Positions 1-7,327 of a DNA stretch of 58,708 bases are shown one piece after another. Source of the DNA: an uncultured Porphyromonadaceae bacterium (lineage in GTDB: Bacteria > Bacteroidota > Bacteroidia > Bacteroidales > Muribaculaceae). Both the position numbers and the translations under genes were made by a program. The stretch is taken from assembly GCA_947177405.1 (NCBI GenBank), contig CAMWUJ010000009.1, positions 1 to 58,708 on the forward strand. The letters run 5' to 3'. Numbering within the stretch: the first letter of the stretch is position 1; each line of letters opens with the position of its first letter. A model generated the notes under the pieces. It saw only the letters and a program-made list of their open reading frames with translations, searched no databases and was not told where the DNA came from.

Positions 1-120
1 TGAAGGGAAGAGAAATGAAGGGAAGAGAAATGAAGGGAAGAGAAATGAAGGGAAGAGAAATGAAGGGAAGGGAAATGAAGGGATAAAAAATGAGGATAAG
101 AAAAATGAGGGGAAGGGGTA
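1..120 (+). repeat. 15-bp coding tandem repeat (NEGKR)
   Basis: Eight head-to-tail 15-bp units. The first four (1-60) are identical copies of tgaagggaagagaaa, the fifth differs by one base, and the last three are increasingly degenerate. Because 15 is a multiple of 3, the array reads through in the frame of the downstream transposase as the basic pentapeptide N-E-G-K-R, with no stop from base 2 onward. The array continues off the left edge, so its true length is unknown. Identical units beside degenerate ones suggest recent slippage expansion at the 5' side. Confidence 0.9.
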
Positions 121-1111
121 TGATTTTAGGCAGGGGGATGGTGAAAAGAAGGATGGCTATCCTAAGGCTTGGTTTGACCCTAAATATACCCGTAGAAAGA
201 GGGATGAGGATTATCATGGCCCGCAGACTTATCATATTATCCTGAAGAAATTGCAGGAGTGTGGTGACTTCGGGCAGGTGGGTGGTGATCCGAGGATAAG
301 GCCCGGTGAGGCGGGGTGTGCTATTATCATGAGGTCGGATCTGGGGTGGATCATAGAGAGGGAGATCTTCGCCTGGCCGAAATTCTATCCGATTTTGAAA
401 GTATATCAGCATATTGTGATGCCGGATCATGTGCATATCCTGGTCAGGATCACTGAGAGATCGGAGAAGAATCTGGGTTTCTTTGTGAATAAGCTTAAGG
501 GTGCGATTAAGTTTAAGTGGAATCAGAAGATGGGAATGGTGACTCCTCCGATTTTTGAAAAGAATTATACTGATAAGATTATCTTCCCTTCCAGAAGCTT
601 GAAGGATATTATCATTTATATCAAGCATAATCCTCATAGACTGGCGGTGAGGATCTATTTCCCGGAGTTTTTCAGGAGGGTGAGGAATATACGGATCAAG
701 GGTGAGTTGTGGCAATGTTATGGGAATGTATTTTTGCTGAGAAGTCCTTTCAAGGAGGCTTTGATTGTGCATAGGAAGGATATTGAGGATAAGGGAAAGA
801 TGACTCTTATGAAGGAATATTATCTGGAGAATATCGACGATGATGGAGTGGTGGTGTCGGCTTTCATCTCGAAGGGGGAGAAGATGATAAGGGATGCGAT
901 TGCGGAGTCTCATGGGAGGATGATTCATATTCAGGAAAAGCCTTTCGGAGATCGCTTCAAGCCGGAGAAGCGTCGCTTTGATCTATGCTCTGATGGGAAT
1001 CTTCTTATCATGGCTCCTATGGCGCCGCTTGCCTTGCCTTCGCGGAGGGCGGAGTGCTTGCATCTGAATGTCATCGCCGAGGCTATCGCGGCCGGGGAAT
1101 TCGAAATCTGA
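2..1111 (+). CDS. HUH (Y1/RAYT-like) transposase, 5' partial
   Basis: The frame is open from base 2 to the TGA at 1109-1111, so the gene enters the window from the left. The first part is the NEGKR pentapeptide repeat. A linker containing YHGPQTYHIILKK follows, then the Y1 transposase core. The metal-binding HUH motif is DHVHIL (histidines coded at about 428-436), preceded by YQHIVMP. The segment IIYIKHNPHRL carries the candidate nucleophile tyrosine and matches the YI..NP signature of REP-associated tyrosine transposases. This family acts on single-stranded DNA hairpins. About 140 residues follow the core, including GVVVSAFISKGEKMIRDAI, a C-terminal region I cannot name with confidence. A TTG at 251 could be used as an internal start, but the open upstream frame argues for a longer protein. 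Two identical 21-bp GC-rich palindromic repeats lie just downstream. Confidence 0.8.
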   Translation, partial: EGKRNEGKRNEGKRNEGKRNEGKGNEGIKNEDKKNEGKGYDFRQGDGEKKDGYPKAWFDPKYTRRKRDEDYHGPQTYHIILKKLQECGDFGQVGGDPRIRPGEAGCAIIMRSDLGWIIEREIFAWPKFYPILKVYQHIVMPDHVHILVRITERSEKNLGFFVNKLKGAIKFKWNQKMGMVTPPIFEKNYTDKIIFPSRSLKDIIIYIKHNPHRLAVRIYFPEFFRRVRNIRIKGELWQCYGNVFLLRSPFKEALIVHRKDIEDKGKMTLMKEYYLENIDDDGVVVSAFISKGEKMIRDAIAESHGRMIHIQEKPFGDRFKPEKRRFDLCSDGNLLIMAPMAPLALPSRRAECLHLNVIAEAIAAGEFEI

Positions 1112-1137
1112 TCTTTCTTCTCGGGGGGGCTTTCTGC

Positions 1138-1158
1138 TTCCTTCGGCGCGCGGGCGCC
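1138..1158 (+). repeat. 21-bp GC-rich palindromic repeat, copy 1
   Basis: A 21-bp sequence identical to 1231-1251. Its core GGCGC-gcgg-GCGCC can fold into a 5-bp stem with a 4-nt loop. It sits 27 bp after the stop of the HUH transposase. Such transposases are commonly flanked by the REP palindromes they recognise, so this pair is a candidate substrate. That link is inference. Confidence 0.6.
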
Positions 1159-1230
1159 CTCTTTCTTTCTCCCCTTCCCTCTTTCTCCTCTTTCTTTCTC
1201 TCCTTCCCTCTTTCTCCCCCTCTTTCTCTC

Positions 1231-1251
1231 TTCCTTCGGCGCGCGGGCGCC
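1231..1251 (+). repeat. 21-bp GC-rich palindromic repeat, copy 2
   Basis: Exact second copy of 1138-1158, in the same orientation, separated by a CT-rich tract. The leading TTCGGCGC resembles the TTCGGCGCACCGGAGG repeats at 2827-2940 and 4793-4832, so they may form one family. Confidence 0.6.
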
Positions 1252-1456
1252 TCACACCCCCAGCGGAAGAGGGAGGAATGGGGAAGGGGAGGAGTGAAGC
1301 GTAAGAGCGCTGAAGGGATAGAGAAGCTGAGGAGATAGAGCAAATCAGGATAGGGAAAGATCATGGGCTCATTCTCAATCAGGCTATTTCCAAAATTCAA
1401 AATTAATATTTAACTTTGCATAGGAATTTTCGATAAAAATTCATCCATATTTTATA

Positions 1457-1512
1457 ATATCTTATTGATATTCTATAATTATCCATATCTTATTGATATT
1501 CTATAATTATCC
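1457..1512 (+). repeat. 28-bp tandem duplication upstream of porin
   Basis: Two perfect head-to-tail 28-bp units (1457-1484 and 1485-1512) beginning atatcttattgatattct. They are AT-rich and lie 59 bp before the porin start codon, where promoter elements would be expected. A change in copy number would move upstream promoter elements relative to the start. Confidence 0.75.
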
Positions 1513-1570
1513 ATATTTAAAAAGATTATTTAAGCAATTATCTATAATCGATATCTAATTTTTATGCTTT

Positions 1571-2824
1571 ATGAATAAGATTCTGCTTTCCATATTGCTT
1601 GCCGGGGCTGCTTTGCCGGCGAGTGCCCATACTGTGAGATATCCTGTCACTGCTGAGGATCTTGCCTCTGAGATGGATACTCTCTCGGCGGAGGTGGCCG
1701 ATATCAAGACTCATCTGGCTGTCCGCGACCGTATTCATCTGGGAGGATATGGCGAGGCGACTTATAATTATGATTTCTCTTCGGTGAGGGTAGGTAACAG
1801 CGAAGCGCTGTATCAGGATGCCAAGAGTCATGGATCGCTTACATTGCCGCGCGTGGTGGTTATGCTTGGCGCTAATCTGGGGAAAGGATGGGGTATAGAG
1901 ACGGATGTGCAGATAGAGAATTGCAAATCGGTATCGCTCGATCAGTTTTGGATTGAGAAGCTTTTTACTTCGGCTGCCGGATTGCGTGTCGGCTATCTCA
2001 CTCTCCCGGTGGGTGCTACCAATGCTCATGATGATCCGTTGGAATTTTTTGCTGTCAATCGCCCTGAAGGGGAGGATGGAATCCTTCCTTGCGACTGGCA
2101 CCAGGCCGGAGTCTCATTCTTTGGTGAGGCGGGATCCTGGAATTATGAGGCTATTCTCATTCCGGGTCTTGCCACCACTCTCTTCTCTGAGGATGACTGG
2201 ATGCGCCTTGATGGAGAGGGGAGTAATTTTGAATTTAGCCGGGGAAGTGATATTGCATTTGCAGGAAGGGTGTATAATTATTCTGTGAAGGGGTTGCGGT
2301 TGGGTCTGAGCGGATATTATGGGGTAAGCACCAATAACCGTATCTCCTTCGCCGACGGTCGCCGCGAGAGGATACGCGGGAATGTGGGTTTCCTGTCGGC
2401 CGATTTCCTTTATGATGATTTCGGGTGGGTGCTCCGGGGTTATGGCAGCTGGGGCCGCTATTCGAAATATTGCAAGGAGAACGGGGTGCTGCCGGATGTG
2501 TTCTCGCATCATGCCGGGTCTAAATCGGCTTTCACGGCATCTTTTGAGGGTGGATATGATATTCTTCGCCTGGCAAAAAGGGGAGATGATGACAAGGGGA
2601 AGCTATATATTTTCGGCCGCTATGATTATTGGCAGCCCAATGAGGCTAAGGATAATTTCCTCGGCTATGAATGGGGGGAGCGCCAGCGCGTCACGGCGGG
2701 TCTGAACTATTTTCCTATCGAGAGGGTGGTGATCAAGGCTGAATATTCGCATACTTTCGTGGCCGGCGGAGGGAGAATACCGATGGTCTCCTTGGGAGTG
2801 GCTTATTCAGCCCAGTTCTTTTAA
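1571..2824 (+). CDS. outer-membrane porin-like beta-barrel protein
   Basis: A 417-residue protein with a cleavable signal peptide (MNKILLSILLAGAALPASA) and a short coiled-coil-like stretch (SEMDTLSAEVADIKTHL). A long series of alternating amphipathic strands rich in Tyr/Gly/Trp follows, such as IHLGGYGEATYNYDF and YIFGRYDYWQP. It ends in the typical barrel finish (RVVIKAEYSHTF...VSLGVAYSAQFF). This architecture fits Bacteroidetes porins of the phosphate-selective O/P kind, although the substrate cannot be read from sequence. The next gene encodes an inner-membrane SulP anion transporter, so the pair may pass the same anion across both membranes. That is inference, because a promoter separates them. 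Confidence 0.7.
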   Translation: MNKILLSILLAGAALPASAHTVRYPVTAEDLASEMDTLSAEVADIKTHLAVRDRIHLGGYGEATYNYDFSSVRVGNSEALYQDAKSHGSLTLPRVVVMLGANLGKGWGIETDVQIENCKSVSLDQFWIEKLFTSAAGLRVGYLTLPVGATNAHDDPLEFFAVNRPEGEDGILPCDWHQAGVSFFGEAGSWNYEAILIPGLATTLFSEDDWMRLDGEGSNFEFSRGSDIAFAGRVYNYSVKGLRLGLSGYYGVSTNNRISFADGRRERIRGNVGFLSADFLYDDFGWVLRGYGSWGRYSKYCKENGVLPDVFSHHAGSKSAFTASFEGGYDILRLAKRGDDDKGKLYIFGRYDYWQPNEAKDNFLGYEWGERQRVTAGLNYFPIERVVIKAEYSHTFVAGGGRIPMVSLGVAYSAQFF

Positions 2825-2826
2825 GC

Positions 2827-2940
2827 GGCCTTCTTTCGGCGCACCGGAGGCTCGCCGCACCGGTACAAAAGGGCTCCGCATGGAGGGGCCTTCTTTCGGC
2901 GCACCGGAGGCTCGCCGCACCGGTACAAAAGGGCTCCGCA
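2827..2940 (+). repeat. tandem 54-bp repeat, period 60 (CGGCGCACCGG family)
   Basis: Positions 2827-2880 and 2887-2940 are identical over 54 bp: a cggcgcaccggagg box, then cgccgcaccggtac, then aaaagggctccgca. A related single copy follows the next gene at 4793-4832, where its end forms a terminator. The arms CGGCG/CGCCG and the palindrome ACCGGT give each unit hairpin potential. The repeats begin two bases after the porin stop, so they may also act as a 3' end or terminator. Confidence 0.8.
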
Positions 2941-3002
2941 GGAAGGGCTTCGCGCCTTAATGGGCGATATAGGGGCTCTAAAATCGGCTTATGGGGCTAA
3001 AA

Positions 3003-3034
3003 TTTGTGTTTTATAACATATTTTCGTAATTTTG
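3003..3034 (+). promoter_or_regulatory. promoter of the SulP gene
   Basis: A TTTG at 3003-3006 and TAATTTTG at 3027-3034 are 20 bp apart. This matches the Bacteroidetes -33/-7 consensus (TTTG, about 20 bp, TAnnTTTG). The -7 box ends 27 bp before the ATG at 3062. Confidence 0.65.
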
Positions 3035-3061
3035 CGGCCGATTTAGACAATACGAAGCATT

Positions 3062-4756
3062 ATGAAGCTATTCCAACGTCCGGACTTCGCGCCGGCTATT
3101 ATCCCTGCTCTACGCAATTATTCACTTTCCAAATTCAAAGATGATTTTATTGCCGGCATAGTGGTGGGCATAGTGGCTCTCCCTCTTGCCATCGCTTTCG
3201 CCATCGCCTCGGGTGTGAGTCCTACGGTGGGTCTGATTACGGCCGTGATAGGTGGTTTCATCGTCTCGGTGCTCGGTGGTAACTCGGTGCAGATCGGCGG
3301 CCCTACGGGTGCATTCATCGTGATCATCTATAACATCATCCAGCTTTACGGCCTGTCGGGTCTGGCTATCGCCACTTTTCTTGCCGGTGCTATCCTGCTG
3401 CTGATGGGTTTCTTTAAATTGGGAACGATAATAAAATTTATTCCTTATCCTATAGTGGTGGGTTTTACGGCCGGTATCGCGGTGACTATATTCTCCACAC
3501 AGATGCCTGATTTCTTTGGCCTTACAATCACCGAAAAACTGCCGGGCGATTTCCTCGGGAAATGGGGTGTGTATCTGCGTCATTTCAATACCATCGACCT
3601 CTCCACCCTCTCGGTGGGGCTGGTATCGCTGGCCATCATCATCTTCACACCCATGATTTCCAAGCGACTTCCGGGAGCCCTTATGGCCATCATCCTTGTC
3701 ACTTTCGGGGTCTGGGCGCTCAAGACCTTCTGCGGATTCGAGGGAATCCAGACCATCGGCGACCGTTTCGGAAATCTTGACACCGATCTGCCTCATGCCA
3801 ATTCGATCGGACTCAACATGGAATCGATCAATCTTCTCCTCCCATCGGCCTTCACTATAGCCATGCTCGGGGCTATAGAGTCGCTGCTATCGGCCACAGT
3901 GGCCGACGGACGCACCGGCGACCGCACCAACTCCAACACCGAGCTCATCGGACAGGGAGTGGCCAATATGGTGGTGCCTATCTTCGGCGGAATACCCGTG
4001 ACCGGAGCCATCGCGCGCACCATGACCAATATCACCAACGGCGGAAAGACCCCGATCGCGGGAGTGATCCATTCGTTGGTGCTTCTGCTGGTATTCCTTT
4101 TCCTGATGCCTCTGATCAATCTGGTGCCTATGGCTTGTCTGGCGGCCGTGCTAATCATGGTGAGCTATAACATGAGCGGCTGGCGCACGGTGGTGGGAAT
4201 GGCGCATAATCCGAAAGGGGATGTGTCGGTATTGATCATCACTTTCCTGCTCACGGTGATTTTCGATCTCACTATCGCAATCGAGATAGGATTGCTGTTG
4301 GCGGTGGTGCTCTTCCTGAGGCGCGTCACGGAAAATACAGCCATCCGCGTATATGGCGAGCAGCTTGATGCGGCCGATTCCGACATGACCCAGCATGAGG
4401 TGCTCGACCTTCATCCCGGCGTGGCCGTGTATGAGATCGACGGCCCCTTCTTCTTCGGAGCGGCCACGAAATTTGATGAAGTGGTGCGTCATTCCTTGGC
4501 GGAGATGCCTAAGGTGAGGATCATCAGGATGAGGAGGGTGCCATTCATCGATTCCACAGGCTTGCATAACCTCCAGATACTTATCGAATCCTCACAGCGC
4601 GAGGGGATTGCCATAGTGCTTTCGGGAGTGAGGGAGAATGTGCATATAGATTTGGAAAAGGCCGGCATCGAACGCCTTCTCCCGAAGGATTGCATCTGCG
4701 ACCATATCTCGAAGGCGGTGGTGATCGCCAACCGCATCGCCGACAGCGCCGTCTGA
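3062..4756 (+). CDS. SulP/SLC26 family anion permease with STAS domain
   Basis: A 564-residue inner-membrane transporter. The N-terminal 410 residues hold about 10-14 hydrophobic segments. They include the conserved family stretch in GIVVGIVALPLAIAFAIASG and the nearby GGSVQIGGPTGAFIV-like turn (NSVQIGGPTGAF). The C-terminal 130 residues are a cytoplasmic STAS domain (VYEIDGPFFFGAATKF, then FIDSTGLHNLQ, the conserved Asp-Ser-Thr-Gly loop). The family moves sulfate, bicarbonate or other small anions by proton- or sodium-coupled symport or exchange. No carbonic anhydrase or sulfate-assimilation gene is adjacent, so the substrate stays open. The gene has its own promoter and ends at a strong terminator at 4820. 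Confidence 0.92.
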   Translation: MKLFQRPDFAPAIIPALRNYSLSKFKDDFIAGIVVGIVALPLAIAFAIASGVSPTVGLITAVIGGFIVSVLGGNSVQIGGPTGAFIVIIYNIIQLYGLSGLAIATFLAGAILLLMGFFKLGTIIKFIPYPIVVGFTAGIAVTIFSTQMPDFFGLTITEKLPGDFLGKWGVYLRHFNTIDLSTLSVGLVSLAIIIFTPMISKRLPGALMAIILVTFGVWALKTFCGFEGIQTIGDRFGNLDTDLPHANSIGLNMESINLLLPSAFTIAMLGAIESLLSATVADGRTGDRTNSNTELIGQGVANMVVPIFGGIPVTGAIARTMTNITNGGKTPIAGVIHSLVLLLVFLFLMPLINLVPMACLAAVLIMVSYNMSGWRTVVGMAHNPKGDVSVLIITFLLTVIFDLTIAIEIGLLLAVVLFLRRVTENTAIRVYGEQLDAADSDMTQHEVLDLHPGVAVYEIDGPFFFGAATKFDEVVRHSLAEMPKVRIIRMRRVPFIDSTGLHNLQILIESSQREGIAIVLSGVRENVHIDLEKAGIERLLPKDCICDHISKAVVIANRIADSAV

Positions 4757-4792
4757 TCTTCTATCGGGGCTCTCTATCGGGGCTCTCTATCG

Positions 4793-4845
4793 GCGCACCG
4801 GAGGCGCTGGCACCAGTACAAAAGGGCTCCGCGCCCTTTTTTCTT
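4793..4845 (+). terminator. terminator overlapping a CGGCGCACCGG repeat
   Basis: AAAAGGGC (4820-4827), loop TCCGC, GCCCTTTT (4833-4840) and a T run form a clear rho-independent terminator 60 bp after the SulP stop. The upstream part (from 4793, cggcgcaccggaggc) matches the repeat downstream of the porin. In this family the conserved tail aaaagggctccgc therefore supplies the left arm of the terminator. Confidence 0.8.
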
Positions 4846-5078
4846 TCTCCATCCTTTTTCTCCTTTTTCTCCTTTTTCTTTCTCCATTCTCTTTCTCCTT
4901 TTTCTTTCTCCATTCTTTTTCTCCTTTCTCCTTTTTCTTTATCTATATATTCTTCCGGAATTATATTTCCGGAAGATTGAAAATAAAAATGGCATCCAAT
5001 TTGTTATAATATAAATAATATTATTTTTTTTCTCATCATCCCGCCGGGATGGCGGGCTAATGTATATGACAAATTGAA
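4846..5078. other. intergenic region before rnr with two hairpins
   Basis: A pyrimidine tract (repeated ctttttctcc) runs to about 4940. A perfect 10-bp inverted repeat follows: TCTTCCGGAA (4951-4960), 6-nt spacer, TTCCGGAAGA (4967-4976), with no T run on the coding side. A second stem, CCCGCC/GGCGGG (5040-5045 / 5051-5056), sits 22 bp before the rnr ATG and would be in its 5' leader. I could not pick a confident promoter here. Confidence 0.5.
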
Positions 5079-7292
5079 ATGGCAAATAATAAAAGATTTA
5101 AGAAAAAAGACCTTCAGGATCTGATCCTCGAATTTCTGCAGAAACAAAATAAACAGAGTTTTAATTATAAGCAAATATCCTTCGGTATAGGTGCCACAAA
5201 TCCGGCCAACCGTATGGATGTGATCAATCTACTTGATGAACTGGCCGCCGGCGATGTGATTCAGGAGGTGGAACTGGGCAAATACAAAGCCAAGGGCTCC
5301 TTCGGGACTGAGAATGTGGGTTATTTCGTGCGTCGGTCCAACGGCAAGAATGCAGTGGTGATCGACGACGAGATGATCAATGTGGCCGAGCGTAATTCCA
5401 TGCATGCCCTCAATGGCGACAAGGTGCGCGTGATGGTATCGGCCGCCCTTCGCGGCAATGCCCCCGAAGCGCGGGTGATCGAGATTGTGGAGGCCAAGGA
5501 CCAGACATTCATCGGCACACTCAAGATCGATAAGAATTATGCGGCGCTCGTGACCGATTCCAAATTCCTTGCCGCCGATATCATAATCCCCAAAGGGAAG
5601 CTCAAGGGAGGCAAGGATGGCGACAAGGCCGTGGCGCGTATCACGCAATGGCGCGACGATGAGATGAATCCGCGAGGTGAGGTGATAGATATCCTCGGCA
5701 AGAAAGGGGAGAACACCGCAGAGATGCACGCCATACTGGCTGAATTCGGTCTTCCCTATAAATATCCTGCCGCCGTGGAGAAAGCTGCCGAAAAGATCGA
5801 TGCCGGTATCACCCCCGAGGAGGTGGCCAAGCGCGAGGATTTCCGCAAGGTGACCACTTTCACCATCGACCCCCGCGATGCCAAAGACTTCGACGACGCT
5901 CTCTCTATCCGCCAGCTTGCCAACGGCAACTGGGAGGTGGGAGTGCATATCGCCGATGTGACCCATTATGTGAAACCCAATTCCATCATCGAGAAAGAGG
6001 CCAAGCAGAGAGCCACGAGCGTGTATCTTGTGGACCGCACCATCCCCATGCTTCCTGAACGTCTCTCCAACGGTATCTGCTCGCTGCGTCCCAATGAGGA
6101 GAAACTCACCTTCTCCGCCATCTTCGAGCTTGATTCGAAGGCAAACGTGGTCAACAGCCGCATCGGACGCACCGTGATCGAGAGCGACCGCCGATTCACC
6201 TACGAAGAGGCCCAGGAAATCATAGAGAAAGGTGAAGGCGACTATGCGCGCGAATTAAAGGTGCTCAACGACCTGGCAAAACAGCTCCGTCACAAACGCT
6301 ATGAAGCCGGTGCCCTCGAATTCGACCGTGCGGAGGTGCGCTTCGAGATAGACAAGGATGGAAAGCCCGTATCGGTATATTTCAAAGAATCAAAGGATGC
6401 CAACAAGCTCATAGAGGAATTTATGCTGCTGGCCAACATGACTGTGGCCGAAAGCATCGGGAAGGTGCCCAAAGGGAAGAAAGCGAAGAGTTTCGTGTAT
6501 CGTGTACACGACAATCCCGACACCGAGAAACTCTCCAACCTCTCTCTGATAGCCTCCCGCTTCGGATATAAGATCGCCACCGACGGCAAAGCCAAAGAGA
6601 TCAATAAGAGTGTGAACCGTCTGCTCCGCGACGTGAAAGGGAAAGGGGAGGAGAATATGCTCTCTATCCTTGCCATCCGATCTATGGCCAAGGCGGTATA
6701 TACCACTGAGAATGTGGGCCACTACGGACTCGCGATGGATTATTATACACATTTCACCTCGCCTATCCGCCGTTATCCCGACATGATGGTGCATCGTCTT
6801 TTGGCCAAATATGCCGACGGGGCAAGGAGCGCCGATGTGGTGAAACTGGAAGATGAGTGCAAACATTCCTCCGATATGGAGCAGCTCGCCTCCAATGCCG
6901 AGCGTGCCTCGATACGCTACAAGCAGGTGGAATTCATGCGCGACCGTCTCGGAGAGGTATATGACGGCGTGATTTCGGGTGTGACCGAATGGGGTCTCTA
7001 TGTGGAGCTGGTGGATAATATGTGTGAAGGGCTGGTGCCCATCCGCGATCTTGCCGACGACTATTACGACCTCGACGAGAAGAATTATTGTCTGGTGGGC
7101 CGAAAGCACGGCAATAAATACACGCTGGGCGATCAGGTGAAGGTGCAGGTGGCACGTGCCGACCTCGACCGCAAGCAGCTTGATTTCGCCCTCATCTCCG
7201 ATTCAGGCAATCCCAACAAGCCCATCGAGCAGCGCAAGCCCGGAAAGCGCCATGAACCCCGCAATGCAAAATCCAAAAAGAGAAAGAAATAA
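5079..7292 (+). CDS. rnr: ribonuclease R
   Basis: A 737-residue 3'-to-5' exoribonuclease of the RNB family, involved in degrading structured RNA and in RNA quality control. An N-terminal winged-helix region (about residues 8-70) is followed by cold-shock OB folds (about 80-240). The RNB catalytic domain carries the four-aspartate signature IDPRDAKDFDDA near residue 264, then HYVKPNS, VDRTIPMLPERLSNGICSL and HFTSPIRRYPDMMVHR. A C-terminal S1 domain spans about 635-715 (GEVYDGVISGVTEWGLYVEL). A lysine/arginine tail (AKSKKRKK) closes the protein, as in most RNase R enzymes. The length is normal for Bacteroidales. The start is the first Met, followed by a basic stretch. Confidence 0.96.
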   Translation: MANNKRFKKKDLQDLILEFLQKQNKQSFNYKQISFGIGATNPANRMDVINLLDELAAGDVIQEVELGKYKAKGSFGTENVGYFVRRSNGKNAVVIDDEMINVAERNSMHALNGDKVRVMVSAALRGNAPEARVIEIVEAKDQTFIGTLKIDKNYAALVTDSKFLAADIIIPKGKLKGGKDGDKAVARITQWRDDEMNPRGEVIDILGKKGENTAEMHAILAEFGLPYKYPAAVEKAAEKIDAGITPEEVAKREDFRKVTTFTIDPRDAKDFDDALSIRQLANGNWEVGVHIADVTHYVKPNSIIEKEAKQRATSVYLVDRTIPMLPERLSNGICSLRPNEEKLTFSAIFELDSKANVVNSRIGRTVIESDRRFTYEEAQEIIEKGEGDYARELKVLNDLAKQLRHKRYEAGALEFDRAEVRFEIDKDGKPVSVYFKESKDANKLIEEFMLLANMTVAESIGKVPKGKKAKSFVYRVHDNPDTEKLSNLSLIASRFGYKIATDGKAKEINKSVNRLLRDVKGKGEENMLSILAIRSMAKAVYTTENVGHYGLAMDYYTHFTSPIRRYPDMMVHRLLAKYADGARSADVVKLEDECKHSSDMEQLASNAERASIRYKQVEFMRDRLGEVYDGVISGVTEWGLYVELVDNMCEGLVPIRDLADDYYDLDEKNYCLVGRKHGNKYTLGDQVKVQVARADLDRKQLDFALISDSGNPNKPIEQRKPGKRHEPRNAKSKKRKK

Positions 7293-7327
7293 CAACCTTA
7301 ACTAATTTCCCCAAAACTCCAATTAAA

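Larger units (their letters stand above)
1112..1570. other. intergenic region, pyrimidine tracts and repeats
   Basis: This 459-bp spacer has no convincing gene. From about 1160 to 1230 it is almost pure CT-rich low complexity (ctttctctccttccc), framed by two GC-rich repeats described separately. From about 1400 it becomes strongly AT-rich and holds a 28-bp tandem duplication just before the porin start. Short frames predicted in the CT tract are compositional artefacts. Confidence 0.7.

Noticed and set aside
1..120. A CRISPR-like array at the left edge
   Set aside because: The units are 15 bp with no spacers and are in frame with a coding sequence.
983..1400. Overlapping open frames on both strands in a CT-rich tract
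   Set aside because: All come from low-complexity purine/pyrimidine repeats and have no recognisable protein character.
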